The position numbers and the translations under genes are program-made. Positions 35,008 to 45,973 of a stretch of 64,000 nucleotides of DNA are shown here, in pieces. This stretch comes from Apiotrichum sp. Y4204 (taxonomy: Eukaryota; Basidiomycota; Tremellomycetes; Trichosporonales; Trichosporonaceae). The DNA is taken from positions 310,001 through 374,000 of the forward strand of contig JAMYHL010000002.1 in the NCBI GenBank assembly GCA_025531455.1, in the 5' to 3' direction. The notes beneath the pieces are model-generated. The model saw only the letters and a program-made list of their open reading frames with translations, searched no databases and was not told the origin of the DNA. Numbering within the stretch: position 1 is the stretch's first letter; each line of letters begins with the position of its first letter.

Positions 35008-35540
35008 GGCCGTCGGAGGGATATTGCGTCAGAAGATGAGCAGAGGATAGATGCGGAGACGAATGGAAGTGTGTTATCCCGCTAATTGCTCTGTATGGCT
35101 TGTCCTCTGCACACACTCGTACTGTTGTGCTTGCCAACCGGGGGCGGGGCTCCCCACATCAAAATCACGTGATCAGCAACGCTCCCTGCTAAGCATACTA
35201 CTATCCCACGGTAGCTGGAATCGTCAACACTTGTCGGCAATGACCGAAAGATTGCTCTGGCTTGCACTGCCTGTGCTCTGGCTCGGCGTTGTGCCGACCG
35301 GTTACTCTTGCACCACGCACAACCGGGCGGGACGGCAATTTACACCGCACCTGCAACGCGAGGCCCATTCACTGTCCATGTCTGCAACACTGACAGTCGT
35401 CGTTTCTTTCATCTCATCTCACTGCATTACCATCTCTCGAGCAAACATCCATAAAAGCTCAAGCTGATTCTGGTCTCGTTCCCGCCTCCGTCTTCACCTC
35501 AAACGCATTCTCTCGATCAACCCTCGCAGACGCTTCCAAG
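35008..35540. other. Divergent promoter of the regulator and the crotonase gene
   Basis: 533 bp between divergent start codons. No gene seen. Confidence 0.5.
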
Positions 35541-36589
35541 ATGGCCACTACCCACATGACTCTCTCGCGCCCCGCGCCCGCCGTCTGGCAGATCTCGCTG
35601 CACTCGGGACAGGACAACCGCCTCTCCCCCGAGCTCCTTACTGAGCTCAGCGGTCTGCTGGACGTCGTCGAGGCCGAGTGGCGCAAGTCTGGCGGCGGCA
35701 GCCGCAAGTCCGCCGAGGCCAGCCCGACCAAGGGCGCCGGTGCGCTCATCCTCACTTCGGCTGTTCCCAAGTTTTTCTCTAACGGCCTCCACCCCAAGTC
35801 GCTTGGCGATGTTGGTGGCTTCTTCGAGAGTGAGTGGTCGTGCGGGGAACCCAGAGCTGGAAACCGAAGCATCTGAACGGTGGCCTGGGTCACCATGGCA
35901 AGAATGCCCTGTAATGTCAGCGGGCCCCGCCGGTTGTCGTGGAAGCGGAAAGCATTACTGACCTCCACCGCAGATGTCTACGACCCTCTCATGTACCGTC
36001 TCATCACCTTCCCCCTTATTACTATCTCGGCGATCAACGGCCATGGTGAGTACACCATTTATATCGCGGTCACTGACGACAGCTTTTGCCGGCGGCATGG
36101 TCCTCGCGCTCTGCACTGACTTCCGCGTCATGACTGCCCACCGCGGCATGATGTCGATGAACGAGATCTTCCTCGGTGTCCCCCTTCCCAACTCGTTCAA
36201 CACCTGGCTTCGCCTCCGCCTGCCGTACCCTGCTCTCCGTGACACTCTTCTCGGCAAGCGCTGGGTCCAGTCCGAGCTCCTCCAGCACGGCATGATCGAC
36301 GAGGTCGTCGACGACGCCGCACCCAACCAGAGTGCGCTTATCGACCGTGCCATTGCCATCGGCAAGGCTGAGGGACCCAAGATTGCCCTTGGCGCCTGGG
36401 GCGGTATCAAGGTGAGAACTACAGGCCCCAATAAAGGATTAGTACTGACCCGTACAGGAGGGCATGTTCTACCAGGTTCAGGACTCGTCGCGCGAGCAGC
36501 GCCAGCTCCTGCTGCCGCACATGCTCGAGAAGGCGTTCTGGGACCGTATGGAGCGCCAGAAGGCTTCGGCTGCCCAGGCGAAGCTTTAA
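35541..36589 (+). CDS. Peroxisomal enoyl-CoA hydratase/isomerase (crotonase) family protein
   Basis: Crotonase-fold enzyme, probably a delta3,delta2-enoyl-CoA isomerase of fatty acid beta-oxidation. Exons 35541-35829, 35974-36045, 36083-36411 and 36458-36589 give 273 residues. Visible motifs: LHSGQDNRLSPELL (substrate loop), ALILTSAVPKFFSNGLHP (oxyanion strand), ISAINGHAFAGGMVLALCTDFRVM (the GHAFAGG turn and C-D-F-R) and MSMNEIFLGVPLP, where NE provides the isomerase-type acid. The C-terminus AKL fits a type 1 peroxisomal targeting signal. The exact reaction (isomerase or hydratase) cannot be settled. The divergent neighbour is the Zn2Cys6 regulator; a regulatory link is only positional. Confidence 0.9.
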
Positions 36590-36899
36590 GACGGCCAAGA
36601 ACTGATCTGCGCCATACCAAGCCCGCTTGTTGTACAAAGTTTCGGAGGTTCAGTGACGGAGTCGATCGTACCGATGCAACAGTTACGAAGCTGTGTTGCC
36701 CGTTCGCAGTGAATGCCATGGACATTATGCGTCGGCTCCGCAGTTGGCATACGAGCATTCAATGTAGATCTTCACTTTGGGTCTATGCATCTTTAACGAT
36801 CTTAGACGATAAGCCTCGATCTACCGCCAGTCCGGAAAGAGAAATGACTCCTGATGCTGTCTCAGAAGTTGGCCCGCGCCAACACCTTTGACTCTTTTC
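36590..36899. other. Convergent 3' flank between the crotonase gene and ERG28
   Basis: 310 bp, no gene seen. Confidence 0.5.
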
Positions 36900-37604
36900 C
36901 TAGAGACCAAGGTAGTAGTTGCGCTGGGTGAGCATCCAGATGACGCCGGACGCTGTGCTGTCAGTGACTGCGACATGGTATCTTCGCGGTCTAGCGAAGG
37001 ATTCCCGTCTCGGCGCCAGTGGTCCATTATGCCACAGTAGTTCCACACTCACAGCCAATGATAAGAGGACCGATGCTGCCGCGGTTGGGCTTGACGGTGC
37101 CGAACACAAGCCACTCGGAGACGAAATGAACGGTCGCGACGCCGAACGCGCAGATCGCGAGCGTGTACAGCCTGCTGTCAGACGAGCCGCTGCCAGGCCA
37201 CTCACCCAGGGTTCGAGATGTCGTATGCGGCAAGTGCACGCACCACCGCGGCCATGGCAGTCCACGCGCTGAACAGGCGGCCCGCGAGCGGCGTCACTGC
37301 GGTGTGAGCTCTGTCTCCCATGCCAAGAGTGAAAGCCTAGAGGAGATGAAATTGACCGTCTCATTCAACGGCTCGGCACCACGCACTCTGGTCAGGATTG
37401 CCACCGTACACCTCCTTGCTCTGCTTGAGCGTAAAGTAGTTTTGCACGACATTGTACACGCTCGCAACCGAGGTGATCAGCAGCCAGTACGGGAGAACGC
37501 CGCCGCCAGCGGGAATCGGGGGAAGATCTGGTGTGAGTGTGATTGCGTTACGCGGCAGCCGGGGCTATGCAGAGCGATCTGCTCGTATACGTACAGGCTG
37601 CCAT
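36900..37604 (-). CDS. ERG28: ERG28, scaffold of the sterol C-4 demethylation complex
   Basis: ERG28 is a small ER membrane protein that tethers Erg25, Erg26 and Erg27 during ergosterol synthesis. The model is complement(36900-36952, 37053-37171, 37206-37296, 37387-37527, 37595-37604), 134 residues, the family length. Conserved segments: GGVLPYWLLITSVASVYNVVQ (broken here by no gap), YFTLKQSKEVYGG, MTPLAGRLFSAWT, ALAAYDI, FVSEWLVFGTVK and the C-terminal GVIWMLTQRNYYLGL. Four hydrophobic segments fit four helices. Exon 1 is only 10 nt (ATGGCAGCCT). The acceptor at 37172-37177 is a tandem CAGCAG, so one Arg could be added or omitted. Splice choice near 37297 was set by the conserved TPL-x-R motif. 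It shares a 284-bp divergent promoter with CTU2. Confidence 0.85.
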
Positions 37605-37888
37605 CTTGAGGAAGGTGAGGTGGTGAAGAGAGGAAGTGCAATCTGGGTTGCGCTCATGGCCCACCGCGAGCACGGTCGTACCATCGTTGTCGACGTGCAT
37701 TCGTGTGGCGAGGTATCAGGCGCAGCGCGTGGCGGCACTGATCGCGCTCAGTGCGCTCACTGCACTGTGCGCCACCAGATCGGCAACCCGTCAATATTTT
37801 GGCCACCTCCACTTTTTCAGGCATCCCAGATCTCCTTCACGAACAGCAATCACCTTCACCACCACACCCTCGCCTCGGCCGCTACACC
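37605..37888. promoter_or_regulatory. 284-bp divergent promoter of ERG28 and CTU2
   Basis: The two start codons are 285 bp apart, so regulatory sites for both genes must lie here or in their early introns. CAC-rich near the CTU2 start; GAAGAGAGG near ERG28. Confidence 0.6.
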
Positions 37889-39515
37889 ATGTCGTGCGCA
37901 AACCCCGATGAGGCAGCCGCAAAGCAGGTGATGCCTCGTGAGTGTGATTTGAATCAAGAAGTTGCATAGATTTGCTGACTCCAGGTCGCGAGCCCGTTCC
38001 CAAGGGCATGTGTTCCCGTTGTCGTGAGGCTAGAAGCCTGTATATCGTGCGCAGCGTCACGTTCTGCAAGTATGTTTACTGTTCTTCCAGTCCTTTATTC
38101 CCTTCTTGCTGACGCACCGTAGGAGCTGCTTTGAACATAATGTCGGAACACGGCTAGCGCGCGTCCTGAACCCATCCTTGTTGCCGACAGGAAGCCAGAA
38201 GAAGGCATTCAATCTTCGCCCGACACCACGGGATTCCGGAGTAGTCATCGCGCTCTCTGGCGGAGCGGGGAGTACAGCTCTATTGGAGCTGCTGGCTGAT
38301 CGCGACTACTTTGCCAAAAACGAAGCAGCAGAGTTCGATTACCGCAAGGGCGGCCGACCGCCGGTGTGGAAGAAGGGGTACGCGGTCCATGTCGACTTTT
38401 CGGGAGTGGCGGCCGTTGCGAGCCAGACGGATCGACTGCGGGCTTTTGCCGAAGACCGTGGATTGACCTTTGTGGCCATCAAGGCGGAGGACGCTTTTGA
38501 TCCGGCCTTCCTCTCCCGCATCGCTCACAGTGCTGATAAGGAACCCGTGTGGAGTTTGAGCGTCAATCTGGCGGAGCCTCAGCTGCCGCTCGTGTCCACT
38601 CCATGCTCGACCTCTACAGCGACGCCGCTGGAGCAACTCCAGGCGCTACTTTCAGCGCTCCCACCGCCCTCTCGACCGGCATTCCTGGAGAATATCCTCG
38701 ACGCACTGCTGGCGAGTGCCGCGGAGACACTTCCGAACGTATCGGACCTTCTGGTCGGAGAGACGTCAACGAGGGAGGCTCAGCGCGTCATATCGGGAAC
38801 AGCATCCGGGCGCGGATGGGCACTCCCCCTTGAGCTGGCGCGGAGCCGCGCGCTGCCAAACCACGTTGTGCGCATTAAGGCAATGAAGGAAGTGTCCTTG
38901 AAGGAGGCGGCGATCTGGTGCCATGGCCGTGGGCTGTCTACGTTTAATGAGCGGCGGTGGGACTCTACTGCTGGTGGAGCACGGAGAGATGCGAGAGGGA
39001 AGGGTACTATTGCCAGTATAGAGGCCCTCACAGAACGTACGTCGAGAGTGTTTTACAGCTGCTGACTATCAGGCTTCGTCGCGAGCTTGAGCGTCACCCA
39101 TCCGTCGACCGTCACGACCATCAACAAAACGGGCGACAAACTGCGATTCACAGGCGACTTGAACGGACTCATTTGCCCCGTCTGCGAGATGTGGGTTGTG
39201 CAACACGTGCGACACTGACTTTGCAGGCCAGTTGACCCATCCGCAACGGAGTGGAAAGCAAATGCAGCTCTCACCTCCCTCCCTGGCCGCGGACTACCGG
39301 CCGACGAGCCTGCCCAGACCTCTGAGAAGACCAAGCTGGCACCGTTGCTGTGCTATGCCTGCTTGACGACGTTCACACCACTGTCAGCAGCGCAACGCGA
39401 CCGGCCGACAGACCAGGCCGTCGCCCTCCCAGTCTGGATCGGTGAGCGAGTTCCACAGCCCTCCATGACCCAGACCGAGATGAAGGCGCAAGTGGCGGAG
39501 TTCCTGCTAGAGTAG
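37889..39515 (+). CDS. NCS2: Cytoplasmic tRNA 2-thiolation protein 2 (CTU2/NCS2)
   Basis: Partner of CTU1/NCS6 in 2-thiolation of wobble uridine 34 in tRNA-Lys, -Gln and -Glu. Exons 37889-37937, 37985-38069, 38123-39036, 39073-39190 and 39227-39515 give 484 residues. The N-terminus holds zinc-type C-x2-C pairs (MCSRCREARS and TFCKSCFEHN). The ATP-loop region reads ALSGGAGSTALLELL, the degenerate PP-loop expected for CTU2, with Gly where active partners have Asp. Later there is a tRNA-type segment SLKEAAIWCHGRGL and C-terminal C-x2-C pairs (LICPVCEM and LLCYACLTTF). It ends VAEFLLE. The start MSCANPDEAAAKQ is the first ATG after the divergent promoter. Confidence 0.9.
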
Positions 39516-40180
39516 CAGTTGTACATGTATGTCATGTAGTTTAGTGCATGGAGAGTGCGTTGGGCAGAGGCACCCTGGCAACAGACCCGGTTGGCGATAT
39601 CTACTGTACGCTCGCCGTTCGAGGTCCTGCCAAGAGCGATCAGGCCCAGCCTTGAACGCCCTTGACTCATGCATGACCTATGACCGAGAACCCGACCAGC
39701 CCCGACAAACGCCAAACCTTCACCAGATCACCAGGGAGGCGAATGCTCATGAGTTCCGCAGTGCGCAGGCGATCGCCGCCCCTACCCGCTGATCCTCCTG
39801 ATCGGCGTGGGCGCGTGGGCAGGCTGCGGAATCTGATTCCGTTTATTAGCTCATTACATAAAGTCCCAACCCACAGACTCTGGCGCGTCTAGACTCGACC
39901 CGAATGATTTCTTTTTCACAGGGAGCGGCCCAAGTGTGGCCCCCTTGCGCCTCGGACCAGTCGGATGGCAAAAACAACCAGCCCCCAAACAACAACTCGC
40001 AACTCTTGCACCTTCACACACCATTCTCGCCACCACCATCCCATCCATCCTCATCATCACTTTTGACGACACATCTCACTCTAGAATTTCCCAAGTCTCG
40101 TATCCATATCCATATCCCTCCGAAATCTCACTCTCCCCTACTACCCACCCATCCCCACTCGTGCGAGAGGGCCGGATCCC
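39516..40180. other. Intergenic between CTU2 and the alpha-actinin gene
   Basis: 665 bp on the same strand. The right end is a CT/CA-rich leader (39995-40140) without a clear TATA. No gene seen. Confidence 0.5.
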
Positions 40181-42946
40181 ATGCCCTCCATGATCTCGTC
40201 GCCGCCGTCTACGCCACTCTTTGGCGGTTTCAGCAGCTTCCCCATGTCTGCGCCCGGCACCCCGGCCCGTGGCCAGAGTCTCGAGCGTACCCGGTCTGTA
40301 GGCGGTGGTGGCCTGCGTGGCAACGGTCACGGAGGCCACGGACATTCCCGCGGACAGAGCATCTCGGCGATGCCCGGCCCAAACCCCCAGCCGACACACT
40401 CGAGGGGACAGAGCTTCTCGACCAACATGCCCATGAGCCCGATGAGCCCCTCCCCCGCCATGCGGTCCGAGCTTGCATGGTCGGAGATTCAGAACAGGAC
40501 GTTCTGCAAGTGGTATGTTGATAGACAGACTCGGTTTGTGCTGAACTCGACAGGCTCAACACAAAGCTCACAAGCCGCGGTCTCGAGCCCATGTCCTCCC
40601 TTGGCAACGACTTTTCGGATGGCGTAAAGCTGATCCAGGTGGGTGCTGGAAAGCTTCGAACTGATCCATGGTGCTAACATTATCAGCTTCTTGTGAGTCA
40701 AGAGCCAGTCTTCGAGATGGCAGGCATGCCTTGGAAACCCATCTCACACACAGGAAATTATCTCGGAAACTAGCTTGGGGCGATACACGTTGAAACCAAA
40801 GATGCGCGTTCAGAAGGCAGAGGTGCGTCTTTGGTTGAACGAGCTCGACGCTGACGATTAGAATGCACAGAAGGCACTCCAGTTCATCCGCGATAGGGGC
40901 GTCAAACTAACCAACATCGGTGGGTACCTCTCTCTAATGATGGATCTTCCTAACAGCTTAGGTCCGGAAGATATTGTTGACGGCAATCTGAAGCTCATTC
41001 TCGGCATGGTGCGCTGATACTCCTTGCATTCACTGACATCAGATCTGGACTCTTATTCTTCGATTCCAGATTTCTGGCATCACGTATGTGCATACATATG
41101 AAATGTGCTCACATTCAGCGAGGAAGGTCTCTCGGCCCGCGAGGGTTTACTTCTTTGGTGCCAGCGGAAGACGAATCCGTATGATGAGGTCGACGTACAG
41201 AACTTCAGGCAGAGCTGGTCGGACGGATTAGCCTTGTACGTGTCTATGCTCTGCTCTGCTGACATCTAGCTGCGCGATTATCCACCGCCACCGCCCCGAG
41301 CTTATTGACTGGGACAAACTCGACAAGCACGATCGCCGCGGGAACATGGCACTGGCGTTTAAGGTGGCTGAGGAAAGCCTTGGCATTCCTGTGAGTTATG
41401 GGGTCCAGGCCATTTAACTGACATCTCCAGCGTCTTCTCGAGGTTGACGATGTGTGCGACGTTCCTATTCCTGATGAGCGATCGGTTATGACCTATGTTG
41501 CTGAGTTTTTCCACAAGTTTTCGTCTGAGGGTGGGTCTCCCAGTTTCGATTTCCCCTGACATCCAGACAAGGCAGAGACAGGTGCCCGTCGCGTCGAGAA
41601 GTTCGCCGAGGTCATGCAGAGCGTCTGGACCTCCCGTAACGACTTTGAACGCCGAATGGCTGCGCTCTTGAATGCCCTGAACCAGACTCGTGCTGCGTGG
41701 GCCTCCGCCTCTCGTCCGACATCCTACCAGGAGGCCATCGATCATTTGTCCCAGTTTGCGGAATGGAAGAAGACCGACAAGCGAAGCTGGGTGCGGGAGC
41801 GGCAAGAGCTTGCGCAGTTGTACAGCAACATCCAAACAAAACTCAAGACATATGCGCTCCGCCCGTGGGAACCGAGCCCGGGACTGGGTCTTAACGACCT
41901 CCAGGCATCATGGGCGGAGCTCACTACGGCCGAGGTTGCCCGCAGCCGGGTAATAAACGCACGAATCCGAGAGTAAGTGTTGAGTACCGTGAAAAGCCGG
42001 CTCTGACCATCAGAATTAAGGAGGTTCTTCGTAAGGAGTTCGCCCACCTGGCCGAGACCTTTATCGAGCATGTGAAGAAGATTGGTCATGCAATTGGATC
42101 ACTCAGCGGGTCACTTCAGGTGAGCTTTCCTTGACTTTCAATCGCTAATGAACTAGGACCAGAAGCATTCGCTGGCGCAACTGTCCGCGGAGCTGCCGGC
42201 GATGCGCGCCGCCCTTACTCAGCGTATCGCGGCCGCTAACCAGCGTTGTGTGGAAGCCAAGGTCGACGAGAACGATTACACTGCGTTTACATATGACGAC
42301 CTCGAATTCGAGCTGGAGATCGCTGAGGATGGTCTGAGGAAGAAAATTGCCTTTGTCGACAACCAGATGGTTTCGGCAGCCCACACCAACATCACGCCTG
42401 CTAAACTCGAGGAGTTTGAGTCGACGTTCAAGCACTTTGACAAGGATGGCACAAACGTCCTCACTGTCTATGAGATGCACTCGGCTTTGGCCTCTCTGGG
42501 CATAGTGTACCCAGATGAGGAGGTCGAGGCCATTTATTACCAGCTGGAATCCCAGTTTGGAAGCCTAACGTATGAGGCTTGGCTTACGCTACTGGTATGT
42601 GCCCTTCTTAATTTGTCACTGACGAGAAGGTCGAGATCACCAAGGACGATGCCTCGTCAGCAGATCAGCTCCGCGAGGCGTTCCGCGACTTGGCAAGGGA
42701 CAAGGGCTATGTAACCCAGCTGGACCTCAAATTTGCCAACCTTCCCTCTGAGACTGTGCGCTTCCTATCCGAGGTCATGCCCGTTGTCACAGAAGAAGCG
42801 CCGGAGGGAGAAGAGCCTAAGGGCAACACGAACATTCTTGGTTACGATTGTGAGTTGTTCATTGTGTTTAACGTTGCTTCGTCGGCTGACGTACAGACCA
42901 CGCTTTCCTTGAGGAGGCCTTCGCGTGGCGCACGACGGAAGCGTAA
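40181..42946 (+). CDS. Alpha-actinin, actin cross-linking protein
   Basis: Cross-links F-actin at the cytokinetic ring and cortical patches. Fifteen exons: 40181-40512, 40554-40638, 40687-40692, 40754-40822, 40862-40919, 40962-41008, 41043-41083, 41119-41235, 41270-41390, 41431-41530, 41567-41972, 42014-42119, 42157-42594, 42630-42849 and 42897-42946; 731 residues. A Ser/Pro/His-rich N-terminus (1-90) precedes two calponin-homology domains (about 95-320): [37 protein letters not shown], then [20 protein letters not shown] and [13 protein letters not shown]. Spectrin-like helices follow (330-560), then EF-hand repeats with a calcium loop [12 protein letters not shown] near residue 591. Exon 3 is a 6-nt microexon (CTTCTT, Leu-Leu) between normal introns and is needed for the conserved LIQLLEIIS. 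It lies next to cofilin. Confidence 0.93.
40687..40692 (+). other. Six-nucleotide microexon of alpha-actinin
   Basis: CTTCTT is flanked by CTAAC-x4-TCAG upstream and GTGAGT downstream. Dropping it keeps the frame but removes two invariant Leu of the first CH domain. Confidence 0.85.
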
Positions 42947-43981
42947 TACGCGCGGTTGTCGTCGCTGCTTGTGCCGCGTGCTGCGCAACTGTGGCCTTTG
43001 ATGAGGCCGTTCGCGTTGTCGATCGCATTGGCACCAGCCATCTTGTTATGTATGACCGTTGTTACGACACAGTGATACAAGGGACCTGCATCGTCTCACT
43101 GTCTAGCAAGCTAGTCTCAGTTTGCGGTCGGGGTTTCATACATTAGCGCTTGTCTCAGCCCGGATAGCCCTTTAGTGTGCAGTTTGATGCGTTTTGCACT
43201 TGGCGCACTGGGCATTATGTAGAGGTCGTATGGATGATGTTGTTCTTGTCGTGTGCTCCATTAGGTTTTGTCGATCTTCTTATCCTGAACGTCCTGAACT
43301 TCATGTGGTGCATGTGGGGTGTCGAGCAATCGAGTGCTCGAGTGCAACTGTTAGCATCTGGCGCATCTCGAAAAGTGCCACACGGTGTGGTCGGAGATAT
43401 CATTGGCGGCATGTGAGGTGCGGGCTGCCCAGGTGGGATCCCCGAGAAGCGGGGTAAATCCGGGGTAAAACAACCGCCGCTGATGTTGGGCCAGCTCTGG
43501 ATGACGCGCCTGCGAAAAAAAGGGTGTGTGGGTGCGGGGAGGACCCGGCGCAGCTGAGTGCACAGTGGTGCACTGCAAATGTACAGTCCATCACAGTGTG
43601 TTTGCACCCCCCTCCTTTGAACCCTGGCACCCTGGCTGGCATGGCTGGCAGGCCTGGCAGGGCTCATGGCTGCTCGCTAGCCCTGGCTGGTGCTGTGCGC
43701 TGTGCGCTGTGCTGTGAGCCACCCAAACGCCACGCCAGCACAGCCAGCGCACACACACACGCCCCCACCACCCCACACACACGCACACCACTCGACACGG
43801 TGAGCGGGGGGCCGCAGCACCGCTAGTGTGGCCGTCGTCGTCGTCGTCTTCGTTTACTTTTCGACATTATACACACTTTCTTACAACCAAACACCTCGCG
43901 TTTCTCTCCCTCTCTTCCATCCACATCCCTCTCACCGTCTCTCTTCGTCCCCTTCACCCCGCATCCTAGAAAAGATCAATC
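42947..43981. other. Intergenic between alpha-actinin and cofilin
   Basis: About 1 kb. The right part contains the GCTGGC tract and a CT-rich leader (43885-43975). Short frames here have no support. Confidence 0.5.
43620..43770. promoter_or_regulatory. GCTGGC-rich tract upstream of cofilin
   Basis: Repeated CCTGGCTGG/GGCTGGC words and a GTGCGCTGTGCGCT run, ending about 215 bp before the start codon. Same word family as the MRD1 and RPL5 tracts, mostly in the opposite orientation. Confidence 0.4.
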
Positions 43982-45259
43982 ATGGTAAGCACGATAGCCG
44001 AGAGCGGGCAACAACATGCCGCTCAAGAGCAAACGACAGCCCCTAGCCGCAAGATGCTGACCCCCGCAGTCGTCCGGTGTCAAGCCCGTACGTGTTTGGT
44101 TTGGTGATCGCCCTGCTCGTCATACTGACATAGGTCCGAATCGTCCTCGCCCGTACAACACCTCTGGCTCCCATCCTCCATCAACATGTCTCCATGATGC
44201 TCCGTCGAACGCACGACTTCGCGACATGACACCACGTCAACGCACGCTGCCCCCATCTGTTCACCATTATCCGTCCAAACGCCGATGTTTGACATGACGC
44301 TCGCCTTTATTGCGCTTGCATCTCGGCCTTGGCTACGCTCCATTCCGCACACCCGCTTCGGCCTTATCATCGGCGCGTGCACTCGTCCCCGTGCCCCGTT
44401 TCGTTTCGCGATCACGGACCCCTTGCGCGGCCAACCTTGCATATTTGAACACGCCATCCACACTGCTCCCCGCTCGCCTCTCTCACTCTCAATCTATTTT
44501 GCGTGGCCCAATCTCGCATCTCACGACGTACAACAAACAGTCCCACGAGTGCATGGAGAAGTTCCAGGAGCTCAAGACCGGCAAGAAGCTGGCTTACGTC
44601 CTCTACGGTATCGCCGACGACAAGAAGTCGATCATTGTCATCAAGACGTCGGAGAACCACGACTTTGAGGAGTTTGTCGCCCAGCTCCCGGAGAAGGAGT
44701 GCAGGTGGGCCGTCTACGACTTCCAGTACGAGCTCCCCGGGGGCGAGGGTATTCGCAACAAGCTTGTCTTTGTTCAGTGGTGAGTACGGGAGAAGTGAGA
44801 TGCCCTGCGCGGTTGTGTGTCCACTATGTCCGGGCAGCAATCGCATGTGACACGCCTCGTCCTGGAACCACAGGTTTGCCTTTGACACCGCGGTGCTGCA
44901 GAACCCCATTGTTGCAGCCACAGCATCATGCGACATCTTCAGTCCACAGCCACTGCAAGAAGCGCAGTGTAACAATACATCCATGTGGCAACGAACAGCT
45001 CCCGAAGGATGGACACACCGCTGGCCCGAATGCATGGCACTGACCAACGCAGGTCGCCCGACGAGGCCAACGTCCGCAACAAGATGATCTACGCGGCGTC
45101 CAAGGATGCTCTCCACCGCCGTCTCGAGGGCATCCACATTGACGTCCAGGCCACAGACTACTCGGAGATCACCAAGGAGGCTCGTACGTGTAGCTTGTTT
45201 TCCGCAGTTGAGCCAAGACACTAACACCTCTAGTCCTTGAGAAGGCCATGCGTCGGTAA
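43982..45259 (+). CDS. COF1: Cofilin/ADF actin-severing protein
   Basis: Severs and depolymerises actin filaments. The model joins 43982-43984, 44070-44087, 44541-44779, 45053-45183 and 45234-45259: 138 residues, the normal size. The start codon alone is exon 1; exon 2 is 18 nt (SSGVKP). Residues continue [47 protein letters not shown] (actin-binding loop), [27 protein letters not shown] and [16 protein letters not shown]. Ser-3 sits in the MSSGV context where cofilins are phosphorylated. Introns 2 and 3 are unusually long (453 and 273 nt). Both contain possible alternative exons, for example after TAG near 44133 and after CAG near 44870, but none keeps the domain. A GCTGGC tract lies upstream. 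Confidence 0.93.
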
Positions 45260-45973
45260 ATTGATCAATGCGAAACGTGCGAGCAGACCACACCTGTTAT
45301 CAAGATACCAAGCTAGCCAACGAGCTCTGCAGGACGCCCCCGTCTGGTAGTTCTTCCCCCCTTTGTCCCCCTCCCCTCCTGCTTTCCAACCTGCTAAGCA
45401 ACCACAAATATAACGTCTAGGCCTTGACTACGCCCCAGCGACGCGCCTGCACGCAGTGGCATGTAACGAGATGTTCTGGCCGGTCGGATTGATGACAATG
45501 ACTGATCGAGTCAATGGGTGCACTCGTAGCTTCATAAACTGACATTTGATCACCTTGGAATGATTCAAAGCTGCACGGTCAAGGCTTGCGGTGTTGGCTT
45601 GGAGCTCGCCGATTAACCTCGAAGATTGTGGTCACTGCGACATCCTGAGGGTCCCCAGCGCTCACCAACTGAATTGCACCTGCTCCATGGTTCCAACACG
45701 GCCCTTCCAATTGAAGTATACATTCACAAAGCCCTGTGAAATGGAAAGAGAGTAGAAAACTAAGCTATATACATGCGATGGCCACCGATAGCCATCACGT
45801 TCTGGGTGTTTCTTCTTGCGGTCGGGAGGGAGTGCGAACATACAGATTTTACCTGGTTACAATATGAAGAAGCCGGAATGTATGCCAAAACGGGATGTAA
45901 TGATACTGTTACTATGCTGATCCGTCGGATGACGGAACTAGAAACGTTGAGAGACGAAATGTCACGAACAAAA
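45260..45973. other. Convergent intergenic between cofilin and the OPT transporter
   Basis: 714 bp of shared 3' flank. An 80-codon plus frame near 45773 overlaps the OPT 3' end and is not supported. Confidence 0.5.

Noticed and set aside
44870..44930. Alternative cofilin exon after CAG near 44870 ([11 protein letters not shown])
   Set aside because: Splicing it in would replace the conserved [11 protein letters not shown] segment or shift the frame. The 45053 exon restores the family sequence exactly.
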